From the NCBI GenBank assembly GCA_030123565.1, contig CP126122.1, positions 4,292,800-4,356,799 on the forward strand: DNA of 64,000 nucleotides. The letters are read 5' to 3'. The notes under the pieces were generated by a model. It was not told the DNA's origin, searched no databases, and worked only from the letters and a program-made list of their open reading frames with translations. Position 1 is the first letter of the stretch, and each line of letters begins with the position of its first letter. Both the position numbers and the translations under genes were made by a program. Below, one piece after another: positions 57,188 through 64,000 of the stretch. This stretch comes from Nitrospira sp. Lineage in GTDB: Bacteria; Nitrospirota; Nitrospiria; Nitrospirales; Nitrospiraceae.

Positions 57188-58777
57188 ATGGGCGAAACGC
57201 GAGTCGATATTCAGCATCTGCTCGAAGATTTGCGCGATGCCTATCCCGGCGCGCTCGAAGAAACCATCCTCACCGAGATCGTGGCCAATTCGTTGGACTC
57301 AGGCGCGGGCCGTATCAGCCTGGCTGCCGATGTGGCTCGCAGCACGCTCACCATCGTAGACGACGGATGCGGGATGAGGCGGAGGGATCTCGTCCGATAC
57401 CATGACCTTGCTGCCAGTTCGAAATCGCGCGGCCAAGGTATCGGTTTCGCCGGTGTCGGGATCAAGCTCGGCCTCCTGGCGTGCGAGGAAGTCATCACCG
57501 AATCTCGCCGGGGGAAGGAACATGTGGCGAGCCGTTGGCTGCTCGCGGCTCGGCATAAGGCGCCGTGGAAATGGATTCCGCCGCTCGGGCTTGTGGAGAA
57601 CCAAGGCACGGCTGTAGTGCTTCACTTGCACAATGCACTCTCACCGCTCTTGGATGAAGGCTATCTGGAGGCGGCGTTGCGCCGGCAGTTCCAACCGCTC
57701 TTCGAATCGGAATTCGACGAGATCCTGTCGCCCCACTATCCGAAGCGAATCCTGTTTGAGGTAGGGGGGCGATTGCTGGATGGGCAGAGAATCCGTGCAG
57801 AAGAAGTCGCCCGGCTTGCGGTTTGTTTGGCGCGAAAGCGGAAGCCGTCGGCGGTGGGCTATTTGCTTCGGACCGAGGCGCCCCTTCCTGAGGACAAGCG
57901 GGGCGTGGCGGTCAGCACCTTCGGAAAAGTCATCAAACACGGATGGGACTGGTTGGGGATCACACCGGCGACCCCGGATCGGGTGGCTGGAGTCATCGAG
58001 GTGCCGGCCCTTGCCGCAGCGCTGACTCTGAACAAAGGCGACTTTGTCCGTGTCGGTGCCCGCGGCGCGTTGTATCTCAGCTACCGCAAGGCGATTCAAG
58101 AAGCGGTGGCCAAACAGTTTGCCGCCTGGGGCGATGTCCGGCCGGCGGCGGACCAGGTCCGCCGTCGGTCGCTCCGTCCATTGGAACGTGATCTGGCGGC
58201 GATGTTGGTGGAGATGGCGGAAGACTTCCCCCTGTTGGCGTCGCTCGTGGAGAAGCGTGCCGGAGGACAAAAGCGGCTTCCGATCGGCGGAGAAGCCGGG
58301 GAAGGGAATCCTCGCTGGTTCACGGCAACGACTGTCACCGAGACGATTGAAGAGGAACAGGATGCTGCCGAGCTGGCAGACCCGGTCGAGGTCTCTTCCG
58401 GCGAGCCCAAGGCGGACCAGGAGGAACAGCGACTGGAGGAGAACCAGGCTCCGCCCGGCGAGGTGATCCTGCCGGGAACCGGCGGGCGAACAAGACCGAT
58501 GCGTTATGGGCTGGGCATTCGGTTCGAGCATCACGCGGATGATGTGGAACTGGCAAGGTTGGTCGAATCCAGCGTCGTCATCAACGAGGCGCATCCGACC
58601 TATCGACGAGCGGTCGCTTCTCGCTCGGAGGGATACCATATCGCATTGTGTGTGGCGCTTGCACTGGCACGGCTGGCCGTCGAACCGAAGGATGAACATG
58701 CGTTCGTGACCACGTTCATGACTCGATGGGGTGAAGCGCTCGACTCGTCGGCCCGCCGCGTCCGCAAGCGTCGTTAG
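57188..58777 (+). CDS. GHKL (MutL/Hsp90-like) ATPase
   Basis: 529 aa. The N-terminal Bergerat fold is clear: ILTEIVANSLDSGAGRISLAAD (motif N with the Glu/Asn pair), TIVDDGCGMRRRDL (D-x-G-x-G), and a lid region with KSRGQGIGFAGVGIKLGLL. A transducer-like region follows, then an acidic linker (about 385-445) and a C-terminal helical part (ELARLVESSVVINEAHPTYRRAV) found in MORC/MutL-like stand-alone ATPases. No mutS or mutL endonuclease motif is visible. It could be a DNA-handling or defence ATPase; its role is unknown. It is directly upstream of the duplicated uvrA start. Confidence 0.75.
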   Translation: MGETRVDIQHLLEDLRDAYPGALEETILTEIVANSLDSGAGRISLAADVARSTLTIVDDGCGMRRRDLVRYHDLAASSKSRGQGIGFAGVGIKLGLLACEEVITESRRGKEHVASRWLLAARHKAPWKWIPPLGLVENQGTAVVLHLHNALSPLLDEGYLEAALRRQFQPLFESEFDEILSPHYPKRILFEVGGRLLDGQRIRAEEVARLAVCLARKRKPSAVGYLLRTEAPLPEDKRGVAVSTFGKVIKHGWDWLGITPATPDRVAGVIEVPALAAALTLNKGDFVRVGARGALYLSYRKAIQEAVAKQFAAWGDVRPAADQVRRRSLRPLERDLAAMLVEMAEDFPLLASLVEKRAGGQKRLPIGGEAGEGNPRWFTATTVTETIEEEQDAAELADPVEVSSGEPKADQEEQRLEENQAPPGEVILPGTGGRTRPMRYGLGIRFEHHADDVELARLVESSVVINEAHPTYRRAVASRSEGYHIALCVALALARLAVEPKDEHAFVTTFMTRWGEALDSSARRVRKRR

Positions 58778-58804
58778 GTCGGCTGTTCCGATTCTGTCGC
58801 ATGG

Positions 58805-58810
58805 TATAAT
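58805..58810 (+). promoter_or_regulatory. -10 box of the uvrA 5-prime fragment
   Basis: TATAAT, followed by CCGCCGC and the ATG at 58820, 9 nt downstream. It has the same layout as gpsA and ftsK. No clear -35 is seen. It may now drive the MNT/HEPN operon. Confidence 0.5.
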
Positions 58811-58819
58811 CCGCCGCTT

Positions 58820-58963
58820 ATGAGCAATTCCATCATCATCAAAGGGGCGCGTGAGCACAACCTGAAGAACCTCGATGTCGAGATTCCGCGGGATAAGCTG
58901 GTCGTCATGACCGGCCTGAGAATGGTAGGAGGCTCTGTTCAGATTCATGAGGCACTGCCATGA
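58820..58963 (+). pseudogene. uvrA 5-prime fragment fused to a 14-codon tail
   Basis: The first 33 codons match the true uvrA start at 59679: [14 protein letters not shown] and on to VVMTGL. They are identical in protein sequence but differ at eight third-codon positions. After CTGAG at 58920 the match ends, just before the Walker A loop. The frame continues for 14 unrelated codons to a TGA that overlaps the MNT start (ATGATG). It cannot make UvrA, but it may couple translation to the downstream gene. Confidence 0.88.
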
Positions 58964-59259
58964 TGAGAAGTCGGGACGAAGTTTTGAGAATGCTTGAGCG
59001 GAATCGTGAAACAATCCGAGCGCATGGGGTGCGCCGATTAGGACTGTTCGGATCCTGCGCTCGTGGTGAAAGCCGACCGAGCAGTGATCTCGACTTCATC
59101 GTTGAGTTCGATAAAAAAACATTCGACGGCTATATGGCGGTGAAGGATTTCCTTGAGGCTCTGTTTGACTGTCGAGTGGATCTGGTCATCGAGAGCGCAA
59201 TTAAACCTCGACTTCGCGAGGTCATCAGGCGTGAGGTGGTGCATGCCACGGGATTATAA
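58960..59259 (+). CDS. mntA: MNT-type minimal nucleotidyltransferase (antitoxin)
   Basis: 99 aa. The nucleotidyltransferase signature G-S-x10-D-x-D is present in [20 protein letters not shown], with the third acidic residue in VDLVIE. In MntA/HepT modules this protein AMPylates a Tyr on the HEPN ribonuclease and silences it. GAGG lies before the ATG, which overlaps the stop of the uvrA fragment. The stop overlaps the HEPN gene by 17 bp. Confidence 0.88.
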   Translation: MMRSRDEVLRMLERNRETIRAHGVRRLGLFGSCARGESRPSSDLDFIVEFDKKTFDGYMAVKDFLEALFDCRVDLVIESAIKPRLREVIRREVVHATGL

Positions 59260-59581
59260 AGTCTACGTGGACGACATTCTTGAGGCGATCGCAAAGATCA
59301 AAAGGTTTACCGCGGGGTTCGATTCTGAAACATTTTCAGCTGATGAAAAGACCTTTGACGCCGTGATTCGTAATCTCGAAGTGATTGGTGAAGCGGTCAA
59401 AAAGATTCCTGAAGAATTCCGGAATCAGTACCCGGCCGTGGAATGGAAGAAGATCGCCGGGGTGAGAGATATGTTGATCCATGAATACTTTGGGATCGAC
59501 GTCGAGATCGTATGGGATATCATCCAGAACAAGCTGCCGATCTTGGAAAGTCAGATCGCCAAAATTATTGCAGAATCTTGA
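59243..59581 (+). CDS. hepT: HEPN-domain ribonuclease toxin
   Basis: 112 aa from the ATG at 59243; a longer frame to 59153 would lie inside the MNT gene. It has the HepT pattern FDAVIRNLEVIGEAVKKIPEEFR and the active-site motif R-x4-H-x-Y in VRDMLIHEYFGID, where the Tyr is the AMPylation target. It probably cleaves tRNA when free. With the MNT gene it forms a complete toxin-antitoxin pair inserted ahead of uvrA. Confidence 0.9.
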   Translation: MPRDYKVYVDDILEAIAKIKRFTAGFDSETFSADEKTFDAVIRNLEVIGEAVKKIPEEFRNQYPAVEWKKIAGVRDMLIHEYFGIDVEIVWDIIQNKLPILESQIAKIIAES

Positions 59582-59661
59582 TCTCCCCTATTACTCTCCT
59601 CCTCATTCCTGCATTAAAGATGTCGGTAGTTCGCCGGCGCACAGGTCGCAAATCTCTCTGA

Positions 59662-59667
59662 TATAAT
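59662..59667 (+). promoter_or_regulatory. -10 box of full-length uvrA
   Basis: TATAAT, followed by CCACAACTTCT and the ATG at 59679, 11 nt downstream. The last eight bases before the ATG differ from the fragment copy, where they read CCGCCGCTT. No good -35 is seen. The spacing suggests a very short or absent 5-prime UTR; no Shine-Dalgarno is present. Confidence 0.5.
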
Positions 59668-59678
59668 CCACAACTTCT

Positions 59679-62186
59679 ATGAGCAATTCCATCATTATCA
59701 AAGGGGCGCGTGAACATAATCTGAAGAATCTCGATGTCGAGATTCCGCGGGACAAACTCGTCGTCATGACCGGCCTGAGCGGGTCGGGGAAGTCCTCCCT
59801 GGCATTCGACACGATTTACGCGGAAGGCCAGCGGCGGTACGTCGAGTCGCTCTCCGCCTATGCGCGGCAGTTTCTCGAACAGATGGGCAAGCCCGACGTG
59901 GACTCCATCGAGGGCCTCTCGCCGGCCATTTCCATCGAACAAAAGAGCACCAGCCACAATCCCCGTTCAACCGTGGGGACCGTCACTGAAATCTACGACT
60001 ACCTGCGGCTCCTGTATGCCCGTGTCGGCCACCCCTACTGTTTCCAATGCGGCCAGGAAATCACCGCGCAGACCGTCCAGCAAATGGTGGATGCGATCTG
60101 TGAATTGCCGGAAGGGACAAAATTCCAGATTCTCTCGCCTATCGTGCGCGGGCGGAAGGGCGAATACCGGAAAGAATTGCTGGAGATGCGGAAGGCCGGC
60201 TACGTGCGAGCCCGGATCAACGGGGAGATCGTCGATCTCGGCGAAGACATCACGCTCGATAAGCAGAAGAAACACACCATCGAGATCGTGGTGGATCGTC
60301 TGGTCATGAAGCCCGGCGACGCATTGATGCGGCGGGTGGCGGACTCCGTCGAAACGTCCATGAAGCTGGCTGGGGGGTTGGTCGGCGTCCTGTCCGAGAC
60401 GGGCAAGGTGCATCTGTATAGCGAGAAGCTGGCCTGCATCAAGTGCGGCGTGAGTTATCCGGAGATCACACCTCGCGTCTTCTCCTTCAACAGTCCGCAC
60501 GGCGCCTGCCCTGCCTGCGATGGAATCGGCTTTGCCATGACGCCGGGCGCTTCGGAGGACGAAGACTTTACATTGCTCGAGTTGTGTCCCACTTGCCAAG
60601 GCGCGCGGCTCAAGCCGGAAAGTTTGGCCGTCAAGATCGCCAAGAAATCCATTGCCGAGGTGACGAAACTCTCCGTGCGGGCGGCGGCTGATTTTTTCAC
60701 GACCCTCAAATTCAGCGAGCGCGAACTCGTCATCGCCCATCGCATCCTCAAGGAAATTCGCGAGCGGCTGGGATTTTTGATCAATGTCGGGCTGGATTAT
60801 CTGACGCTCGATCGTCCCGCTGCCACGCTCTCGGGCGGAGAGGGCCAGCGCATTCGCCTGGCGACCCAAATCGGGTCGGGACTGGTCGGCGTGCTCTATA
60901 TCCTGGATGAGCCGTCGATCGGCCTCCATCAACGGGACAACCGGCGCTTGCTCCAGACGTTGTTCCGCCTGCGCGATCTCGGCAACACGGTCGTCGTGGT
61001 CGAACATGATGCGGAGACGATGCAGGCAGCCGACTACATTCTCGACCTGGGACCGGGCGCCGGCACGCACGGCGGCAGGATCGTCGCCCAGGGCACCCCC
61101 AAGCAGGTCATGGCGAATCCCGATTCGCTCACCGGGAAGTATTTGCGCGGCGAGCAGATGGTGTCGCTCCCGCAACGCACGCGCAAGCCGAAAGGGGTCC
61201 TGTCGGTGGTCGGCGCGAAAAAGCACAACCTCAAGGGCGTCACCGTCAACATTCCCCTGGGCCTGTTGACCTGCGTGACCGGCGTCTCAGGCTCCGGCAA
61301 AAGCACCCTCGTGCTCGAAGTCCTGTTCCATTCGCTCTCGCAGCTGCTCTATCACAAGAAGCCCAAGATCGACGGCTGCAAGGAGCTGAAGGGCGTCGAG
61401 GCGCTGGATAAGATCATCGACATCGACCAGTCGCCGATCGGACGCACGCCCCGCTCGAACCCTGCGACCTACACCGGCCTCTTCACCTTCATCCGCGACC
61501 TGTTCTCAAATTTGCCGGAGTCCCGCGTCCGCGGCTACAAGCCGGGCCGCTACAGCTTCAACGTCAAGGGCGGGCGCTGCGAAGCCTGCCAGGGCGACGG
61601 GCTCATCAAGATCGAAATGCATTTCCTACCGGATGTCTACGTCACCTGCGAGGTCTGCAAGGGCCAGCGTTACAACCGTGAAACGCTGGAGATTCAGTAC
61701 AAGGGGCGCAGCATCGCCGATATCCTCAACATGACGGTGGATGATGCCTTAGAATTTTTCGAGAACATTCCCTACATCAAGGCGAAATTGCAGACGCTCC
61801 ACGATGTCGGCCTGCATTACGTGAAGCTGGGGCAGTCCGCCACGACCCTGTCGGGCGGCGAAGCCCAGCGCGTGAAGCTCTCGCGCGAACTTTCCAAACG
61901 TCCCACCGGCCGCACCATGTACATTCTGGACGAGCCCACCACCGGCCTGCACTTCGCCGACATCCAACGGTTGTTGGATGTGCTCGATCGTCTGGTCGAG
62001 ACCGGTAATACCGTCCTCGTGATCGAACATAACCTCGATGTGATCCGCAATGCGGACTGGATCATCGACCTGGGGCCCGAAGGCGGCGACCGGGGCGGCG
62101 AAATCGTGGTCGAGGGCCCGCCGAAAGAGATCGCCAAATCGAAGCGGTCCTACACGGGACAGGTGCTCAAGGAAGCGGGAGTGTGA
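59679..62186 (+). CDS. uvrA: UvrA, nucleotide-excision-repair ABC ATPase (short form)
   Basis: 835 aa. Two ABC modules: Walker [13 protein letters not shown] and [12 protein letters not shown], signatures [12 protein letters not shown] and [12 protein letters not shown], Walker [13 protein letters not shown] and [13 protein letters not shown] zinc module [14 protein letters not shown]...CPACDG and the second CEACQGDG...[15 protein letters not shown] are present. UvrA scans DNA for bulky lesions with UvrB. It is about 100 residues shorter than E. coli UvrA (940 aa). The missing block lies between [11 protein letters not shown] and CPTCQGARL (about residues 280-305), where most UvrA carry a long insertion. 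There is no frame disruption, so it seems a natural variant. Confidence 0.96.
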   Translation: MSNSIIIKGAREHNLKNLDVEIPRDKLVVMTGLSGSGKSSLAFDTIYAEGQRRYVESLSAYARQFLEQMGKPDVDSIEGLSPAISIEQKSTSHNPRSTVGTVTEIYDYLRLLYARVGHPYCFQCGQEITAQTVQQMVDAICELPEGTKFQILSPIVRGRKGEYRKELLEMRKAGYVRARINGEIVDLGEDITLDKQKKHTIEIVVDRLVMKPGDALMRRVADSVETSMKLAGGLVGVLSETGKVHLYSEKLACIKCGVSYPEITPRVFSFNSPHGACPACDGIGFAMTPGASEDEDFTLLELCPTCQGARLKPESLAVKIAKKSIAEVTKLSVRAAADFFTTLKFSERELVIAHRILKEIRERLGFLINVGLDYLTLDRPAATLSGGEGQRIRLATQIGSGLVGVLYILDEPSIGLHQRDNRRLLQTLFRLRDLGNTVVVVEHDAETMQAADYILDLGPGAGTHGGRIVAQGTPKQVMANPDSLTGKYLRGEQMVSLPQRTRKPKGVLSVVGAKKHNLKGVTVNIPLGLLTCVTGVSGSGKSTLVLEVLFHSLSQLLYHKKPKIDGCKELKGVEALDKIIDIDQSPIGRTPRSNPATYTGLFTFIRDLFSNLPESRVRGYKPGRYSFNVKGGRCEACQGDGLIKIEMHFLPDVYVTCEVCKGQRYNRETLEIQYKGRSIADILNMTVDDALEFFENIPYIKAKLQTLHDVGLHYVKLGQSATTLSGGEAQRVKLSRELSKRPTGRTMYILDEPTTGLHFADIQRLLDVLDRLVETGNTVLVIEHNLDVIRNADWIIDLGPEGGDRGGEIVVEGPPKEIAKSKRSYTGQVLKEAGV

Positions 62187-62658
62187 GCGGCCAAGGTGCC
62201 CTCCTTGCTCCCAGAACGCGCACGATGAAACTGTGCTCGTCCGATGCGCGCAGGGGAGGACAGCCTTAGCCACTCACCGAATGAGAGGTAGAGGGGGAAG
62301 GTACTTCTCGGACGCGCGCAGTAAAGGACGATCCAGCCATCCCGCTTTGAGGTTGGAGGCAAGAAGTAAAGTTGAGAGCGGCGGCTTTCTGCTAGCCGCA
62401 ATTGTGATTTAAATAGAGATTGCTTCCGTTTTGTTTCTAATGACCCTCCGCTCCCCTAACACGTGATCGAGGGTCGCATGCCGTCGCACAACGGCACCTT
62501 CACGCCTGTCATCTGCTCGTGCCCACTATGCCGACCCTCGAACGCGCCGCCCTTCTACCCCCGCAAAGTGGGAGATGGGAAGCGCAGGGAAGCAGATTCA
62601 TGCGGAACTGGCGTCGTGGGGAGTCGGAGTGTAAGGAGGATGGTATAGACGAAATTTT
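62187..62658. other. Gene-free stretch between uvrA and the HNH gene
   Basis: About 470 bp. It contains a weak hairpin GCGGCT/AGCCGC (62381-62399) followed by AATTGTGATTT, possibly a uvrA terminator, and a GACCCTC...GAGGGTC inverted repeat around 62443-62477. An AAGGAGG at 62634 is too far from the HNH ATG to be certain. Confidence 0.35.
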
Positions 62659-63222
62659 ATGGATACAGATAAGGCAGAGCTAATAGAGCAAGTTCTTGAG
62701 AAGTTGGCCAGGAATGACCTGGCGTCGGCCAGTTCCTATTTGCGTAATAATTGGCCTTCTTCGGCGAGTCGAGAGAGTCTCTCTCGAGGTGCGTTTTCTC
62801 TTCGCCGTCAGCTCGATGTGTTCCAGAGAGATCGGTTTTATTGTCGTTATTGCCTGAACAGAACAATCTTTCTTGGATCTCTCGGTCTAATAACCCGCCT
62901 TATACCTGAGGTCTTTCCGTGTCATCCCAATTGGAAGTTCACAGACACCCATCCGGCATACTTGGTGCTTTCTGCAACCCTTGATCATGTGGTGCCTGTA
63001 GCGAGAGGTGACAGTGATGATCTTTCAAACATCGCAACCGCATGTTGGCGGTGTAACTCGATCAAAGGTGCATGGTTACTCGATGAAATTCGATGGACAC
63101 TCAAAGAAGCGCCGTCTGAACCTTGGGATGGTCTTGTTGGATTGTTTGTTAGATGCATGGAATCCAATTCAGTCGACGACAATGGGCTCAAGGCATGGCA
63201 TAAGGTTCTTAAAGAGCGATGA
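62659..63222 (+). CDS. Stand-alone HNH endonuclease
   Basis: 187 aa. A treble-clef HNH: CRYC (zinc pair) before ATLDHVVPVARGDSDDLSNIATACWRCNSIKG, which has the DH, N and second zinc pair (CWRC). The N-terminal about 55 residues are helical and the C-terminal part short. It is AT-richer than its neighbours, suggesting recent acquisition. Possible roles are phage defence or a homing/mobile nuclease; no methylase is nearby. Confidence 0.8.
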   Translation: MDTDKAELIEQVLEKLARNDLASASSYLRNNWPSSASRESLSRGAFSLRRQLDVFQRDRFYCRYCLNRTIFLGSLGLITRLIPEVFPCHPNWKFTDTHPAYLVLSATLDHVVPVARGDSDDLSNIATACWRCNSIKGAWLLDEIRWTLKEAPSEPWDGLVGLFVRCMESNSVDDNGLKAWHKVLKER

Positions 63223-63274
63223 TGTGAAGTTGAACAGCTGCTCTATCTGATTTGGCAAGGAGGTCTACTGGGGC

Positions 63275-63604
63275 ATGCATACGATCCTTCTTCTCACCGT
63301 CTCCAACATCTTCATGACCCTCGCCTGGTATGGGCATCTCAAGTACAAAGAGTCGCCCCTGTGGATCGCGATCGTGGTGAGCTGGGGTATCGCCTTTGTG
63401 GAATATTGTTTTCAAGTGCCGGCGAACCGCATCGGCCACTATGTATTCACGGCGGCGCAGTTGAAAACGATTCAGGAAGTGATCACGCTCGTCGTCTTTT
63501 GCCTGTTCTCGGTGCTGTATTTGAAAGAGCCGCTCAAGTGGAACTATCTGGTCGGATTCGGCATGATGGCCGGCGCGGTCTTTTTTGTGTTCAAGGAATG
63601 GTAA
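63275..63604 (+). CDS. DUF486 (DMT-family) membrane protein
   Basis: 109 aa, GGAGG upstream. Four membrane segments with the DUF486 pattern: TILLLTVSNIFMTLAWYGHLKYK, WIAIVVSWGIAFVEYCFQVPANRIGH, LKTIQEVITLVVFCLFSVLYLKEPLKWNYLVGFGMMAGAVFFVFK. Its sequence is well conserved in Gram-negative bacteria; its substrate is unknown. Confidence 0.88.
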   Translation: MHTILLLTVSNIFMTLAWYGHLKYKESPLWIAIVVSWGIAFVEYCFQVPANRIGHYVFTAAQLKTIQEVITLVVFCLFSVLYLKEPLKWNYLVGFGMMAGAVFFVFKEW

Positions 63605-63622
63605 GTGCGGCTCGGCCGAACC

Positions 63623-64000
63623 TCAGGGACCAACCGGCTGCTCCGCCCCAAACCACCGCTCCACCACCTGGCGCAGTTGCCCCGCATCAAACGGTTTCAG
63701 TACGTAGTCCTGGGCGCCGATGCTCACGGCTTGGACCGCGCGGTCCTTGGCTCCGGAAGCCGTGACCATGATGATGGGCATGGTGCTCCGCTCGCGGGTC
63801 TGCCGCAGCACCGCGAGCCCGTCCAGTTCCGGCATGCTGATGTCCAGAATCATGCCGTCGAACGTGGTAGCGCCGAGGCGACGCAACGCCTCGACTCCAT
63901 CGGCGGCGGTGTCGACATGGTAGCCGTACGCACTCAAGCGTTCTTGTAGGAGATGACGGATATCGGGATCGTCGTCCACCACCAGGATCCTTCTCTTCGT
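63623..64000 (-). CDS. C-terminal receiver of a kinase cut by the window edge
   Basis: The minus-strand frame is open to base 64000 (TKRRILVVDDDPDIRHLL...), so the gene continues beyond the window. The visible part is a receiver: acidic pair in VVDDDPD, phosphoacceptor Asp in GMILDISMPELDG, Thr in MVTASGAKD and Lys in VLKPFDAGQLRQVVERWF. The end closely matches the receiver of the hybrid kinase at 45180 (PFDAGRLRQSVDRWF), so it is probably the tail of a related hybrid kinase. Confidence 0.85.
   Translation of the reverse strand, partial: TKRRILVVDDDPDIRHLLQERLSAYGYHVDTAADGVEALRRLGATTFDGMILDISMPELDGLAVLRQTRERSTMPIIMVTASGAKDRAVQAVSIGAQDYVLKPFDAGQLRQVVERWFGAEQPVGP

Noticed and set aside
1..64000. 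tRNA, rRNA or other structured RNA genes
   Set aside because: No tRNA cloverleaf or rRNA sequence was recognised by eye; a tRNAscan or Rfam run was not possible.

Overview
The window looks like a chromosome segment of a Gram-negative, GC-rich, environmental bacterium. The evidence is a set of outer-membrane components (two TonB-dependent receptors, a FadL/OmpP1-type porin, a LolA-like carrier), many PAS/GAF sensor kinases, a dihaem c-type cytochrome, and radical SAM and universal-stress proteins carrying protochlorophyllide-reductase-like (PCP_red) domains. This combination fits Nitrospirota, most likely Nitrospira. That assignment is inference from gene content: no rRNA or other marker is present.

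Layout. (1) 1-17.3 kb is mostly housekeeping: a HEAT-repeat membrane protein, a phosphoesterase, truD, an ornithine-cyclodeaminase/arginine-dihydrolase pair that looks like a split AgrE/ArgZ enzyme (arginine to proline), gpsA, larB and larC, a Ca2+/Na+ antiporter, pdxA, rsmA, ftsK, a LolA-like gene and an Fe(II)/2OG oxygenase. (2) 17.4-27.5 kb is a signalling block: a lone receiver, a hybrid kinase, a HAMP/GAF kinase overlapping a substrate-binding protein gene, and a receiver plus seven-PAS protein with no kinase domain, whose stop codon lies in the end of a MITE-like element. (3) 27.7-33.2 kb is accessory DNA: hicB with an amber-interrupted hicA, a TonB receptor, a DUF559 gene, palindromic REP-like repeats, a receptor-tail remnant, an RHH protein, a 30-aa membrane peptide and a PIN/antitoxin pair. 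(4) 33.6-42.7 kb is the most interesting part: a minus-strand RiPP operon encoding a TonB receptor, a 122-aa precursor ending in a Cys-Cys-Ser-Thr-Trp core, an E1-like leader-binding cyclodehydratase partner, a YcaO enzyme with a PxPxP tail, a SagB-type FMN dehydrogenase, a DyP-type peroxidase and an amidohydrolase. (5) 43.8-57.0 kb is a long minus-strand series: OmpP1 porin, hybrid kinase, dihaem cytochrome, CopD-like protein, radical SAM-PCP_red, USP-PCP_red-rubredoxin fusion, B12-type radical SAM and UbiE. (6) 57.2-64 kb holds a GHKL ATPase, a uvrA 5-prime fragment, an MNT/HEPN toxin-antitoxin module, full uvrA, an HNH nuclease, a DUF486 protein and a receiver cut by the window edge.

How the parts may work together. 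The RiPP enzymes would install azoles on the two Cys (and possibly Ser/Thr) of the precursor. The co-encoded receptor suggests that the product, or its metal complex, is taken back up, as a metallophore would be. The uvrA start is present twice, flanking the MNT/HEPN module. The copies differ at eight positions, all synonymous, which suggests that an incoming element brought its own uvrA 5-prime end. Several genes share a -10 box followed by CCGCCGC with the first ATG only 7-9 nt downstream, suggesting leaderless transcripts.
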